Shown one piece after another: positions 29,480 through 41,706 of a DNA stretch of 64,000 nucleotides (the stretch's first letter is position 1; each line of letters begins with the position of its first letter). The DNA is from Leguminivora glycinivorella (Eukaryota > Arthropoda > Insecta > Lepidoptera > Tortricidae): NCBI RefSeq assembly GCF_023078275.1, contig NC_062993.1:4091252-4155251 (forward strand), in the 5' to 3' direction. Both the position numbers and the translations under genes were made by a program. The notes under the pieces are model-generated. The model saw nothing but the letters and a program-made list of their open reading frames with translations, was not told where the DNA came from and ran no database searches.

Positions 29480-31080
29480 AGATAAGCGCCTACTTGAATT
29501 AATGTTAGTCCCATGTTCTACAGTAGTCGAACTATCGAGGTCTGCGGCAGTACATGGCTTGCTGAGGTAAGACACTTTAGTTTCTTAATGAATTACTTCT
29601 ATTTAGTTCATAATAATACAGATAGTTTATGTTGTACTATAGATATAAAACATATATTATAACTTCCTAATATTAAAAAAAGGTACGTAAACCTGTATAG
29701 TAAAATACACAGTAATATATTATTTCTTAAGAATAACATTCAAGTGACACGATTAATAAATAATTACAATAATCTCACATTAACATGCATAAACTTAAAA
29801 ACTAGATCTAACCTAACAATTAACAATACACACACAGAGATTTTCTTAATACCTGTTCTTATTGGATTATTATAATTTCATAATGCAGATTCAAAAGAGT
29901 TTTTTTAGGAATTAAGGGTCCGCAGGGGCAAATCTCCACTGCGGGGCAAATGTAACTAGTTCATTTTTTTCATTATTACACTATTAAGTTGAGTTCTACA
30001 TATATCCACTGAACTCGCGTGTCATACACAACCAGTGGACACTCTAATTAATAATGCAAGCATTGTAATTGTTGCCTATGTCACTTTCTATCCCTTCAGC
30101 TATCTCTACTTACGAAATCACGTCAATTCATCTCTCTGTTTTGGTGTGAAAGACGGACAAACAAACAGACACACACACTTTCCCATTTATAATATTAGTA
30201 TGGACAGGTAACCCTCAAACTGCCACCTAATCTAATAGAGCTTTAAAATAAATATCAAATGAAAAATGCCCCGAAAAGGTGACTACAAAGTCTTTAACAA
30301 TCATGAAATCACAACCACTGCAACATATTATATTATACCAATTAAATAATCGAAGTATATCGAACAGCTGATAAATCCTGAAAGCGCCTAGATATAGTAT
30401 AATATATGTGATATATATGTATAGATAGCCGTAGTGAGCGTCTGCCCGGTATTCTGATTACATATCACATACGCTCCCCACGCGTTTGCCCTGTTTGTAA
30501 CTCTGTGAGTATTTTATATAGTTTATTATTTATTTATAATTGTGTAGTATCCTTTGTCATGCACCAAACAAAAATTAAATTATTTTTGACGTTCATTTTT
30601 GTTAAAAAATACATTGGAGAATATGGAACAATCATAAAATCTATAAACCATTATTACTATAAACTTTTTAATGAAAAGACACGTCAAAATCTCCTTCAAC
30701 CAATAAGTGACTTTAAATATGTGTACATAGTACTACATACGCGAAAACTTTCAAGTGCTACACCTCAAAATTGTTTTTTAGGGTTTTTCTAATGTTAGGG
30801 CCACTTGCACCAACAAAAATGGAGGGTGCAATAAATAACTAATTTATCAAAATATAATATTTATTGGATTGAACATTTGAAAAAAAAAAAACTTAAATAA
30901 TTTAAATCAATATTATTTCTGGATTAGGTTCCAGCAATAACTAATTCTTTCATATTCCAACGCAAGTTATTTTATGAAATAAGCAGCTTGTAAATAGAAG
31001 TTATTTTGAATATTTCTAAGATATTTAATCAACATTATCACATTTGGTATAACAACAATTTCATTCTTAACCTTAATAAC
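29480..31080. other. No gene recognised; one repeat S3 fragment
   Basis: AT-rich sequence. 30070-30205 is repeat S3 (CTATGTCACTTTCTATCCC..ACAAACAGACACACACAC). The 95-codon frame at 30505 has low-complexity content and no family features. GGGCCACTTGCACCAAC at 30797 is another wording common in moth repeats. Confidence 0.45.
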
Positions 31081-31084
31081 CACA

Positions 31085-31290
31085 AAATTGAAATTTTGAA
31101 AAAACCCCCGACCGCGACATAGTGTACCGATTTTCATGAAACATGGCTAAGAACACTCCTGACTAACTCAGCTTTCAAACAAAAAAAAACTAAATCTAAA
31201 TCGGTTCATCCGTTCGGGAGCTACGATGCCACACACAGACAGACACGCCAAAGGTATAACACCCCGTCGTTTTTGCGTCGGGGGTTAAAA
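31085..31290 (+). repeat. Dispersed repeat Z, copy 1
   Basis: AAAACCCCCGACCGCGACAT..GATTTTCATGAAACATGGC..CGGGAGCTACGATGCC..CAGACAGACACG..CACCCCGTCGTTTTTGCGTC then GGGGGTT. The ends CCCCCGAC / GTCGGGGG are inverted. Copies at 37045-37283 and 53990-54180 (reverse). Confidence 0.7.
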
Positions 31291-31904
31291 ATAACCATTT
31301 GGATTTATTGATATTGAGTTGAGGTTATTTTCTTTATCTAAAGGTAGTACTTTTTTAATGGAATGGAAATGTTTATTGACCAAGTGTTCTAGGTACCTAA
31401 TACTTTCGTCGTTCCATTCATTTCTTATCAAATGGTTGATACAGATGTATAATGATCACCGTGAACGTCAGCTGCCGCCCCCTTGGTGACTTGTGAAATA
31501 CTGGAATACAAAACTTTTTTTCTACTCGTCGTCTGTAATCTGTCAATTAAGACACCACAGACTAAACTATAAGTGCAAACTTTTCAGTGTTGGATACTCT
31601 ATGGCAGCTCCAACTCAACTATAATAATCTCATTATAGTTGACTTTTAGTTAACTGTAATAATTTCAAAATAGAACTTCATACAATTTCTATACTAATTT
31701 GCGATATCTGGCAAATTTGTCGGCATCTGAAACACATTTTTTTTATCTGTCGCGTTATCGGCCAATCAGAGACGGTTATTACAAACAATTGGTTGCTAGG
31801 TAATTCGATGTTGATACAACGGTGAACGACGCTATTAACATTAATTTTAACTTGCATGAATGATGATATTTCCGTCCATTGATGATGAAGATGATGACTC
31901 GTAG

Positions 31905-32055
31905 AAAAAGTATTGTATACAATAGTGATATAATTAAGCTTTTCACTCTCGTACCGTACTATTAGGCCACTCAGCAAAGCTTCGTGGCCTAAACATGGTA
32001 CACGACTGAAAAGCTTTGTATTATATCACGATTGTATAAAATACTATTATTGCAC
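31905..32055. mobile_element. Foldback element W, copy 1
   Basis: GTAGAAAAAGTATTGTATACAATAG.. on the left against ..GATTGTATAAAATACTATT on the right, with AAGCTTTTCA/TGAAAAGCTT and GGCCACTCAGCAAAGC inside. A relative with the same outer words is at 61303-61445. Confidence 0.5.
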
Positions 32056-32540
32056 ATCGCTTTTACTAGTAATTACTTATCACCCTGAAAATATATTTTT
32101 AGCTTACGGAATATTAGATTTAGGTTAACAAGTATTCTGATTAGTTATTATAACCCTGAAACCGATTTTCAATAACAATCAAAACGACGAATCAAGACAA
32201 ATTCGATTATTTGATAATCAGATTGAATGCCATGCCACGTTGGAAGGAAGATTACACTGATAAAATGTATAATCATTAATCACTGCGTTTTTTTTTATCG
32301 ATCATAGCAAAATTTTGATTCTTATTACATAAATTATTACATGGTAATGTAATATTTATATTTAGGTATATTGTAAAACGGTTTAGGTGCAGTGAAAGAA
32401 TTGATAAATAAATTTTACCTAGCAGTTGGAACCAAACATGGGTACATTTCTGCTTTAAACCGGTGAGCAAAATGGCATTTTGCTCACGACGGCACTTATG
32501 GTATCGAGTATATAACGTGTTATAAAACGTCACAGACTTA

Positions 32541-32683
32541 GGCCTGATTTAGACGGCGTGCGAAATGGCATGCGATTTTAGTTACAATGCTCGCTGTTGA
32601 GGTTACATACAGTTTTGCACAGCCACAAATACCGCAATGTAATAAAACTCGTATGCGAGTTCTCGTACCGTCTAAATGGGCCC
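32541..32683. mobile_element. 143-bp TIR element, TTA target duplication
   Basis: GGCCTGATTTAGACGGCGTG at the left against the inverse of GGGCCCATTTAGACGGTACG. TTA sits on both sides (32538-32540, 32684-32686). TTA with GG..CC ends fits PIF/Harbinger-type transposition. Confidence 0.65.
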
Positions 32684-32747
32684 TTAGAGATAGAGTCTGT
32701 TGCAAGAAAAGTTTTAAATGTTTACAAATTTTTAGTAATAAACCAGC

Positions 32748-32862
32748 GTGCGTAGCCGTGCACAGACGTTCACGAAACGAAACGCTCGTAGATATTATCG
32801 CTCTTGCGTATTGGCGCGACAGAGCCAGACTACCTTTGGCTGCGTTTCGTTTTCGTTTAACA
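32748..32862. repeat. TIR element X, copy 3, truncated
   Basis: GTGCGTAGCCGTGCACAGACG..CACGAAACGAAACGCTCG..TATTGGCGCGACAGAGCCAG..CGTTTCGTTTTCGTTT; the right TIR is missing. Confidence 0.55.
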
Positions 32863-33207
32863 AATTTCGTCCTTATGTTAAGCAACATGTATTTTTTACT
32901 TGAGCGACACATATTATTGTTATAAACTGAACTAGGCACATGTAATGCCGACTCTGTTCTTATGTTAATTATTTTGCGATTATTATTAATAGCTTCTGAA
33001 TAAAATAAAGTATGATGAAAAAACAACAAAGAACATAAGTTATTGCAGGAAGTTTCTGTAGCTAATAACTATAGGAATATGTAATTTTGCGTTTTGAATA
33101 GATAACGTTATTTAATATAGATGGTTACTTAGTTCCATTTGAATATTAGGTATATTCTTTGTTAAAGTAACAGTTGTCTGCTCTAGGATACACAGAAAAA
33201 CATACTT

Positions 33208-33755
33208 TTTAGGGTTCCGTAGTCAACTAGGAACCCTTATAGTTTCGCCATGTCTGTCTGTCCGTCCGTCCGTCCGTCCGTCCGCGGATAATCTCAGTAA
33301 CCGTTAGCACTAGAAAGCTGAAATTTGGTACCAATATGTATATCAATCACGCCAACAAAGTGCAAAAATAAAAAATGGAAAAAAATGTTTTATTAGGGTA
33401 CCCCCCCTACATGTAAACTGGGTGCTGATATTTTTTTTCATTCCAACCCCAACGTGTGATATATTGTTGGATAGGTATTGAAAAATGAATAAGGGTTTGC
33501 TAAGATTGTTTTTTGATAATAATAATATTTTCGGAAATAATCGCTCCGAAAGGAAAAAAAAGTGCGTCCCCCCCCCTCTAACTTTTGAACCATATGTTTA
33601 AAAAATATGAAAAAAATCACAAAAGTAGAACTTTATAAATACTTTCTAGGAAAATTGTTTTGAACTTGATAGGTTCAGTAGTTTTTGAGAAAAATACGGA
33701 AAACTACGGAACCCTACACTGAGCGTGGCCCGACACGCTCTTGGCCGGTTTTTTT
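33208..33755 (-). repeat. Dispersed repeat V, copy 1
   Basis: AGGGTTCCGTAGTCAACTAG at the left, a (GTCC)n array at 33255-33282, GAAATTTGGTACCAATATG, and at the right GGAACCCTACACTGAGCGTG, GCCCGACACGCTCTTGGCCGG and a T run. In reverse it begins AAAACCGGCCAAGAGCGTG, the usual form in moth genomes. Confidence 0.75.
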
Positions 33756-33907
33756 TTCTATAATCAAATTATTTAACTGTAAACTCTTTTCATTGCTTTA
33801 TTTTTTTATGCTGGCAACGTAAAGTCCATGAATAGAAAAGTGCCACTTTGCTCGCTCCTAACAGGGAGCAAAAGTAGCTTTTCTGAATAGATGCTGTGAA
33901 AAATTAC

Positions 33908-34072
33908 TTTTCAGTACAGATGGTGTTTTTTTTTACGCACTAGTGCGAGAAGTGGTTCATTATATGCCAGGTCGAAACTTCGGAGTGCTATCTGTACTGA
34001 AAAACGTCGTACGATACACGTGCGAAAAGGCCTGCCTTCCTTTTTTACGCACTTGTATCGTAATGTACTATT
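33908..34072. mobile_element. MITE family C, copy 3 (right part)
   Basis: TTTTCAGTACAGATGGTG..GAGAAGTGGTTCATTATATG..CTGTACTGAAAAACGTCG..TTTTACGCACTTGTATCG and TAATGTACTATT. The left TIR is missing. Confidence 0.65.
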
Positions 34073-34261
34073 TCCTATATGATACCAATCCAATACTATC
34101 TCATTAATCTGGGTCAAACTATAATTATGTATTAGGTAAGTAGGTTATCTTCATGATAATAACCAATATAATATCTACTGTATACAATGCACTCGAAAGA
34201 AAATGGGTCACATTCTCCCTTTTAAGAGGTTCAATAAAAATGTTCCTATTTTATCAATCGA

Positions 34262-34513
34262 TTATAGGTAATCATTTATTTATTTAATCAAAAAGTAACA
34301 CAGCATTACAGTTTACACTAAGGCACTGTGAAACTACAAAATACAAAACAAGACATAAACGATAAATAATACAAATTAAACATTAGATTTGGGCGACGAC
34401 GTAACAGCGTGGCTCCGTTGCGTCGTCTGACTCGGTGTAGGATTCGGCAGGTTGCCCCGGAACCGCCGAAATACCACACCCTTCGGCCAGGAGTCTGCGC
34501 ACGCGTCTCATCA
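34262..34513 (-). pseudogene. Possible 3' end of a retroelement ORF
   Basis: A minus-strand frame of ~44 codons (MMRRVRRLLAEGCGIS, then AVPGQPAESYTESDD, ending YVVAQI) is followed by ~120 bp with AATAAA-like words and an ATAAATAAATGATT end. Looks like the C-terminus and 3' UTR of a truncated retroelement, but I cannot name the family. Confidence 0.3.
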
Positions 34514-34582
34514 TAACATTTATAATATAAATCGTATTAAATACAATATTATTACAAAACGGATACTTAAGTTGGTAAATGT

Positions 34583-35012
34583 ATTTTCCCCTCACTAGCT
34601 CGGAAACACGTGTTTTGTCCTTTAATACCAGCGGGTAAAAACGCATTTTATCCACTAGTGGGTAAAGTAATTTGACCTTGAATAAAGTCAAATTAACTGC
34701 CTTAAAATTGATAAAAGTAGGTGAATCTAGTAATAAAGATGATTTACCACCTGTGGAACTACTGGAAGCAGTGATAAACGCATTTTTTTGCGTTGTAGTT
34801 TCCTCGCTATAGTGAGGGGAAAAGTTTTGTGTTACACTCGGGTGCAAATGTATTTTACTTCTCGTGTGTTAAAAAACTCGCAAGTTCAGGATTCTATTCT
34901 CGAACCACTCGCTTCACTCGTGGTTCAACTATAGAATCCTTTTACTTGCTCGTTTTTCAATTCCACACTCGGCGTTAAAATACAACTTTGCTCCCTTGTA
35001 TAACAAATAACT
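34583..35012. repeat. Foldback repeat M, copy 2 (long form)
   Basis: TTTTCCCCTCACTAGCTCGG..CCTCGCTATAGTGAGGGGAA, then GTTACACTCGGGTGCAAATG..GAACCACTCGCTTCACTCG..GGCGTTAAAATACAACTTTG..CTTGTATAACAAATAACT. The 5' 240 bp is the core seen alone at 16421-16684. Confidence 0.7.
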
Positions 35013-35083
35013 ATTAATATTTACTGAGTTAATTGATAAACAAGTATTTACTTTGTGACTTAAGATGTATATAACCTTTAGTA

Positions 35084-35229
35084 GGTACAGTCAACCAATT
35101 TGAATCCTAGGCCACTGTAGAACCTTTGCACAGTAAACGTCAATGTGACTTCTTATGGCAAATAGAACATGATTCAAATGAGACAGGGTTCTAGAGTGGC
35201 CTAGGGTTCAAATTGGTTGACCGTGTACC
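35084..35229. mobile_element. 146-bp MITE at TA (GGTACAGTCAACCAATTTG ends)
   Basis: GGTACAGTCAACCAATTTGA..TAGGCCACTGTAGAACC mirrors GGTTCTAGAGTGGCCTAGG..CAAATTGGTTGACCGTGTACC. TA on both sides (35082-35083, 35230-35231), as in Tc1/mariner-type insertions. Confidence 0.7.
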
Positions 35230-35269
35230 TACACAATACTTTTCACCTCACTAACTAGTAAAGGCTTAC

Positions 35270-36080
35270 GTTGCTATTCGAAAACAGATAGCAAAATTGC
35301 GGGTGCGTATCGATCGATATAACTTTTTTTGATATATTTTTAGTCGTTATAACGATCATTTGATATAATTATTGAATCATATAACAACAAATAATATACT
35401 AACAAATTGTATAATTCTTATTTAGTATAATGATCATTTTTTCGAATAACATTTATTATAACATACTTTGAGTATAATGCCTATTTCCGATAATAAATAA
35501 ATTGTATAAAACAAATTCTTTCTAAAGCACAGTTAGAATGAAAAAAAAAAATGTACGAAAAATTAGATCCATCATATATTATATTTATATACCTATATAT
35601 TATATAAAAGTAGATTAGGTTAGAACTGTGACCCCTACACACAACGCGCTGCTACCAGAAAAATAGGTTAGGTTAGGTTAGAACTGTGACCCTTAAACAT
35701 ATGTACTGCTATCAGAATAGTAGGTTAGGTTAGGTTAGAACTTTGATCCCTTCAAAAAAGAATAAAATTAATTCATGAAATGTTTTATACTGTTTGCTAG
35801 TTATATTATACTAGTCGTATATCAATAGATAGTTATACCATATAACGGTTATTATTTAATCGTATGGCATGAAAATAGGCAAATAACAAGTTTTAATGGT
35901 TATTATAAATAAGCGTTATGCGAAATAATGATTATACAAAATAAAAGTAGATATTTTGTGGTTATACCAAATGTTAATTATGTCAAATGAGTGATTATAT
36001 CCGTTAAATATATATCAAATGTTGTTATATCAAATATTACTATACCAAAAAAAGTTATACTAATCATTACACACCCCAAA
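35270..36080. repeat. AT-rich repeat block with TATAAC/ATCATTTGATAT words and TTAGG tracts
   Basis: Dozens of short variants of GTTATA/TATAAC joined to ATCAAAT/ATTTGAT fill the block. TATAACTTTTTTTGATATA at the left mirrors TATACCAAAAAAAGTTATA at the right. In the middle (35618-35750) three ~66-bp units contain TTAGGTTAGGTTAG followed by AACTGTGACCC. No ORF. Confidence 0.5.
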
Positions 36081-36241
36081 ATTGCATTTTGTCCACAAGA
36101 CTGCAAAGTAATTTCATACAAATCTTAACTTGATGTCATAAGCTGGCTGGTAGAATTTACCAATAAATGATGATTTTGAATCATAAATATTGAATAGATT
36201 GATGGATATGACTTAGTTTGATGTTTTAAAGTCAGTATTTT

Positions 36242-36274
<33 letters not shown>

Positions 36275-36276
36275 AT
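36242..36276 (+). repeat. (GATA)n microsatellite
   Basis: About eight GATA units. Confidence 0.9.
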
Positions 36277-36315
36277 AACTTTATTCGTATCCACAACACT
36301 ACATATTATGATCGT

Positions 36316-36525
36316 GTTGGTGTGGTGAAAATTTTTTTGTGTTTCACTCGGTGGCAAAGTTTGTTTAACCTTCTTGCCTTGAAACCCTCGCAGCGCTCAA
36401 GATTCCACTTTTTGAACCACTCGCTACGCTCTCGGTTCAATATTGGAATCTTTCGCTTGCTCGGGTATCAATATTGGCACGTGCGGTTAAACAACAACTT
36501 TGCCCCCTTGTAAACTAAATAACTA
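36316..36525 (+). repeat. Foldback-like repeat K, copy 2
   Basis: GTTGGTGTGGTGAAAATTTT..TTTCACTCGGTGGCAAAG..CCACTCGCTACGCTCTCGG..GGCACGTGCGGTTAAAC..TTTGCCCCCTTGTAAAC. Reverse of 12491-12678. Confidence 0.65.
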
Positions 36526-36864
36526 TAGTCGGAAAATGAATAAAATGTTAAGTTTGTATTAGAACAAAAATATATATAAATAATATTTGATTGATTTATC
36601 TTAATTCCCGTCAATTAAGATAAATTTTGGTACGTAGAAAATAACAATAAATACAAGTTTTTTTATTCCCTAACTTAAGAAAATAATACATACAGTAATT
36701 ATATTAATTATGTACATAGAAAAAAAATCAATAAACCCTGACCTTTTGGCAGATATACCAAAAAAACTATTGTTTTTTTTTATTCAAAAAATTGATTGTG
36801 TCACAAGAGACCAAATGATGATTAGGTATTTAAAAGTATATGCAAGGATGATTCATATAGGATT

Positions 36865-37330
36865 TACTAAGAAATCTTCATAATAAGAATCGTACCTCAA
36901 ATTTTTAGCGCCACCTATTAAATACTATCATAACTATTCTGAGTCTACAAAATATTTTTCAAAATATGTATTGACGTGATATCATGACATTAAAATAAAG
37001 AAGTATGTCATTTGTTCTTAAGTATAATAACCTAAAATAAAAATTTTGAAAAAACCCCCGACCGCGACATACTAGACCGATTTTCATGAAACATGGCTAA
37101 GAACACTCTCGACTTACTCAGCTTTCAGACGAAAAAAACTAAATCCAAAACGGTTCATCCGTTCGGGAGCTACGATGCCACAGACAGACACACACACAGA
37201 CAGACAGACAAACAGACATACAGACAGACAGACAGACACGTCAAACTTATAACACCCCGTCGTTTTTGCGTCGGGGGTTAAAAAATAAAAACACGCAAAA
37301 ACATTGCCCATACAGTTCAGGGGCACGCTT
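36865..37330 (+). repeat. Dispersed repeat N, copy 2, carrying repeat Z
   Basis: N begins ATCTTCATAATAAGAATCG and continues past ATTGACGTGATATCATGAC. Repeat Z (37045-37283) is inserted, and N resumes AAAAATAAAAACACGCAAAA..GGGGCACGCTTTTTTGTAG. Confidence 0.65.
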
Positions 37331-37343
37331 TTTTGTAGTATTT

Positions 37344-37669
37344 GGGCCATTTTTTTCAAGGTTTTTTTGCAACCCCACTTTTTTTGCAACATGGGTATTT
37401 TTTACGCGATTCATACTCAGAATCGAGAGCTCTTTCGATCCTGATAGGAGAAAAAAAATGTCCCAAGATCTCCATACATTTTTTCGAACCTTCCATTCCG
37501 TTACCGCCATACAAAATGTATGAAAAAGTGGTAACGGAATGGGAAAATACCTTGGGACACTTTTTTCTCCTATTAGGATTGAAAGAGCTCGCGATTCTGA
37601 GTGGAAAACACATAAAAATTTCCAAATCTAAAAAAAAAGTGGGGTGGACAACTTTGAAAAAAATGGCCC
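37344..37669. mobile_element. Foldback MITE family P, copy 3 (best preserved)
   Basis: GGGCCATTTTTTTCAAGG at the left, ..TTGAAAAAAATGGCCC at the right. ATTT is duplicated at 37340-37343 and 37670-37673. The centre holds CATACAAAATGTATGAAAAA. 326 bp. Confidence 0.8.
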
Positions 37670-37689
37670 ATTTAATCTTTCTATTTCCT

Positions 37690-38395
37690 AACAAGATTAC
37701 AATTATAAAGAATCCCTTAGCCAAGTTTTTCCCGGCTTATAACAAAGCTAATATTGATACAAATGACTCATTCCACTAGCAACTGTTAGTTTTCCATATC
37801 GACGTGTCGCAATATCCATTATTTATCGCAAACAAACAACGTATCACATTCCTGTTCAGCAAATGTGTTTTTAATTTGTAATGAATGTACAATTGTACAT
37901 CCGCCATCATATATATCTGAGCGGCCGAGACGCGCAAAAACATCTGAACACGCCTTATCGCCTTGAAAATAGAGATTTTTTTAGATATCTGTGAACACCT
38001 TGACCGCTCCGATATATCTGACGGCGATGGTACATGTACGTACAATTATGTAAACAATCAACACTTATGCGTTCTGCAAAAAGTTTAATTTTCTTGATGT
38101 GTTTATGTTGTTTACTTAATGGAAATATGTTCATTTAAATATAATGAAGTAATGTCAAACATGTCTTGAGTGTATTTTTTTGTACTCGTAAAATCGATGC
38201 CACGATTAAGTTTTTTTTTTCGAATCATATTTTATTGAAAAACAAACAATATAATTAACAACTATAAATAAACTTAGAAATAAGAATAAATACAATAAAT
38301 TGTACTTGAGTGTATTAATAGGCGACTAATATTTTTTTTTGTTTACATGAAAAGTCTAAGGACCTATTATCCTTTAGGTACATGTTTTTTTTAAT
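37690..38395. other. No gene recognised
   Basis: Contains an 89-codon minus-strand frame (37776-38045) with no recognisable features, and low-complexity AT tracts. ATATATCTGAGCGGCC near 37910 and CGCTCCGATATATCTGA near 38005 face each other loosely. Confidence 0.35.
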
Positions 38396-39240
38396 TAATA
38401 TCAAGGATAATTGATATAGGGTATACAATATTCATACTAAGAATCGTACCTGATTTTTTTAGCGCCACTGTTAACTAACCATAACTATACTGATAATGCC
38501 TTCATTTTTTAGGGTTCCGTAGTCAACTAGGAACCCTTATAGTTTCGCCATGTCTGTCTGTCCGTCCGTCCGTCCGCGGATAATCTCAGTAACCGTAAGC
38601 ACTAGAAAGCTGAAATTTGGTACCAATATGTATATCAATCACGCCAACAAAGTGCAAAAATAAAAAATGGAAAAAAATGTTTTATTAGGGTACATGTAAA
38701 GTGAGGGCTGAAATTTTTTTTCATTCTAACCCCAACGTGTGATATATTGTTGGATAGGTATTTAAAAATAAACAAGGGTTTACTAAGATCGTTTTTTGAT
38801 AATATTAATATTTTCGGAAATAATCGCTCCTAAAGGAAAAAAAAGTGCGTCCCCCCCTTCTAACTTTTGAACCATATGTTTAAAAAATATGAAAAAAATC
38901 ACATAAGTAGAACTTTATAAAGACTTTCTAGGAAAATTGTTTTGAACTTGATAGGTTTAGTAGTTTTTGAGAAAAATACGGAAAACTACGGAACCCTACA
39001 CTGAGCGTGGCCCGACACGCTCTTGGCCGGTTTTTTTTTTCAAAATGTGTATTGACGTGATATCATGATATTAAAATAAAGAAGGATGTCATTTGTTCTT
39101 ATAAAAAATAAAAACACGCAAAAATATTTGGGGAAAATATGATTTCGGCCACTTGAGGCTGTGAAAGAGCGACATATATCTTTAAGCCTAAAATGCCCAT
39201 ACATTTAAGGGGTACGCTTTTTTGTATGGACTTTGTCTGT
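38395..39240 (+). repeat. Dispersed repeat N, copy 3, carrying repeat V
   Basis: N arms at 38430-38508 (AATATTCATACTAAGAATCG..TTTTTTTAGCGCCACTG) and 39044-39240 (ATTGACGTGATATCATGATA..GGGGTACGCTTTTTTG). The middle 38509-39043 is repeat V. Confidence 0.65.
38509..39043 (-). repeat. Dispersed repeat V, copy 2, inside N
   Basis: AGGGTTCCGTAGTCAACTAG..(GTCC)n..GCCCGACACGCTCTTGGCC then a T run. Very similar to 33208-33755 throughout. Confidence 0.75.
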
Positions 39241-41104
39241 CCCACATTATATGTTCATTGGTTATATTCTATAGCGCAGTTATTGTCCTCACACTTATCA
39301 TTTCAAATTACTAATCATTATCAGAATAACAAAATATTATTTGAAATCGTAGTGTAGTGTTATCATGATATTTAAGAGGGCTTTCGTGTGAAAAACAGTG
39401 AAATCGCAACCGAGCGCTTGATCATACCGTGTGTGGTATCAAATTAAAGGGCTTTGCGAGTAGTTTACAAATATATATCACATTATAGGACTTTTTCTAC
39501 TTGGTCTAACAAAATATGAGAAAATGTCCAAAAGTGGTAATAATTGTACCGGTGAAGGCTCGTTTTCAAAAAATTGCCAAAAATAAATAATAGCAATTTA
39601 TAATCACTAAGGCATACCAGCAATTTAAGTAAACGTTACAGATTAATTAAGTACAAAAATTATTTCGATGTGATTTAGATTTTCAAAGAAATTGTCACTT
39701 AATTTTAGGTAATTTCTGAAAAAAATTGAATTCGTCTTAGCCTCGTTTACTCTTATTTAAAACCTTATAATCAAAATGTAGTCTGAGAAGTTTGTAGTAC
39801 AGGGTATACGAATTATAAATTTACCTGTTTTAGTAATCAAAATCGTCCAAATTTTACAAATAAGATCGACTAATTTAGCTCTATACGTGAGTTTTTCTAA
39901 ACGTGCATTAGAGAAAAAATCATAATTAATTTAGTGACTTGGTTTTCAAAAATCCAGTCTTATAAAAATCAAGATAATAAGATGCTCTAACTGAAATTTG
40001 AATTAAATAAATCTATTGGATAACGGAAAGTGTAGTATTTCACCGACTAAAACTATCAATTTTACATTATTTTGACGTTTTTTTTTGAAAGCAGCCTTAA
40101 AGTAGTCAAGGCCAAGCTAGTAGAAAATCGAAACAAAACACTTTTGTATCGATACTCGAAACTAGTACCATTTCAGATTTATAAGTTGTAATGGTACTAC
40201 TTACTTATTATAATGGTCAGATAAGATAATAGTGTTCAAATATTTTTAGGTAAATCAGAGGATTTTTATCATAACACGTTTTTTGTGCATAATTTTTCAC
40301 ATTGTCATAGAAAAAAATCCTCTTTAATCAGCCAATTTGCAGAAAATTTGTGCTTGTACAGGACATCGGTAGACTTATTCATGGAATGCTCCTAATTGCT
40401 TCTGTTACTCCTGATGAAATTAAATAGCAAAAGTTTTTCACTCCATCATCTTATGCTATTGCCGACAGGAAAAGCGCAGGCGTTAATATTATACGTACAA
40501 TCGGGAAACTACTTTCTGTACATTTTTCTTCTACTTTATCTATAATAAAAGTTACAGAATTATGGTATAATATTATCAATTTAGTAAAATTTAATTATGA
40601 CTGCAACCTTGACATGCTGAGTAAGTAATCTGGTGATAGTTGCCAATCGATTGCCTACTCGCCTTATCAGATTACTGTATGTCAAATGAAGGTTGTTAAT
40701 AAGGGTTCTTACAATGTGTTATTAATGTAAGTATGTAACACTTCAAAGATAATGACTCTTCTCCATACAGAGTAAACAAAATACACATGTAACTGCGGTC
40801 ACTATACATACCAACATTATTAACACATTAATGTGAATCCTCAAGTAATGACGAATTAATACTTCTTATTAACCCCAATAACTAAGAAACGTTTGATATT
40901 GGTATATAGGTATAATACACGGTGTAACTTGACGAAACCGAATAATTATAACTATAGGTAATTTAACAAGTTTTTAAAGACTGGATTTCGCCTAGTTTGC
41001 CATTTAAAAATAAAAACTAATTATTATTTCTTAGTACAAAATGCTCTTTTTATAGCGATGATGACATTATGGGACATAATCTAACTACCTATCCTTAAAT
41101 GTCC
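39241..41104. other. No gene recognised; contains one arm of direct repeat Q
   Basis: 39759-40099 recurs at 42384-42723 (see those entries). Otherwise AT-rich with no coding frame over 60 codons, and no TIR pair that I can see. Confidence 0.45.
39759..40099 (+). repeat. Direct repeat Q, copy 1 (~340 bp)
   Basis: AAAACCTTATAATCAAAATG..TCCAAATTTTACAAATAAGA..CTAAACGTGCATTAGAG..TTTCACCGACTAAAACTATC..CATTATTTTGACG. Same order and spacing at 42384-42723, differing at roughly one base in ten. Confidence 0.7.
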
Positions 41105-41124
41105 TAAGTGTCAAGAAACAAAAA

Positions 41125-41706
41125 ACCGGCCAAGAGCGTGTCGGGCCACGCTCAGTGTAGGGTTCCGTAGCTTTCCGTATTTTTCTCAAAAACTACTAAA
41201 CCTATCAAGTTCAAAACAATTTTCCTAGAAAGTCTTTATAAAGTTCTACTTTTGTGATTTTTTTTCATATTTTTTAAACATATGGTTCAAAAGTTAGAGG
41301 GGGGGGACGCACTTTTTTTTCCTTTAGGAGCGATTATTTCCGAAAATATTAATATTATCAAAAAACGATCTTAGTAAACCCTTATTCATTTTTAAATACC
41401 TATCTAACAATATATCACACGTTGGGGTTGGAATGAAAAAAAAAATCCGCCCCCACTTTACATGTAGGCCCCCCTACATGTAAAGTGGGTGGTGGGTATC
41501 CTAATAAAACATTTTTTTCCATTTTTTATTTTTGCACTTTGTTGGCGTGATTGATATACATATTGGTACCAAATTTCAGCTTTCTGGTGCTTACGGTTAC
41601 TGAGATTATCCGCGGACGGACGGACGGACGGACGGACGGACGGACGGACGGACAGACAGACATGGCGAAACTATAAGGGTTCCTAGTTGACTACGGAACC
41701 CTAAAA
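41125..41706 (+). repeat. Dispersed repeat V, copy 3 (opposite orientation)
   Basis: AAAAAACCGGCCAAGAGCGTG..GTGTAGGGTTCCGTAG..(CGGA)n at 41613-41655..GACTACGGAACCCTA. It has an extra duplicated CCCCCTACATGTAAAGTGGG segment at 41445-41490 compared with the other two copies. Confidence 0.75.

Noticed and set aside
30505..30792. 95-codon ORF as a small gene
   Set aside because: No conserved motif, low-complexity AT-rich content, no splice or promoter context.
33250..33285. CRISPR-like or regulatory array from GTCC repeats
   Set aside because: Simple tetranucleotide expansion inside repeat V, present in all three copies. No CRISPR spacing anywhere in the window.
35270..36080. Helitron or replication origin
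   Set aside because: AT-rich words and mirrored ends are present, but there is no 3' hairpin-CTRR end, no 5' TC and no ORF. Left as an unclassified repeat block.
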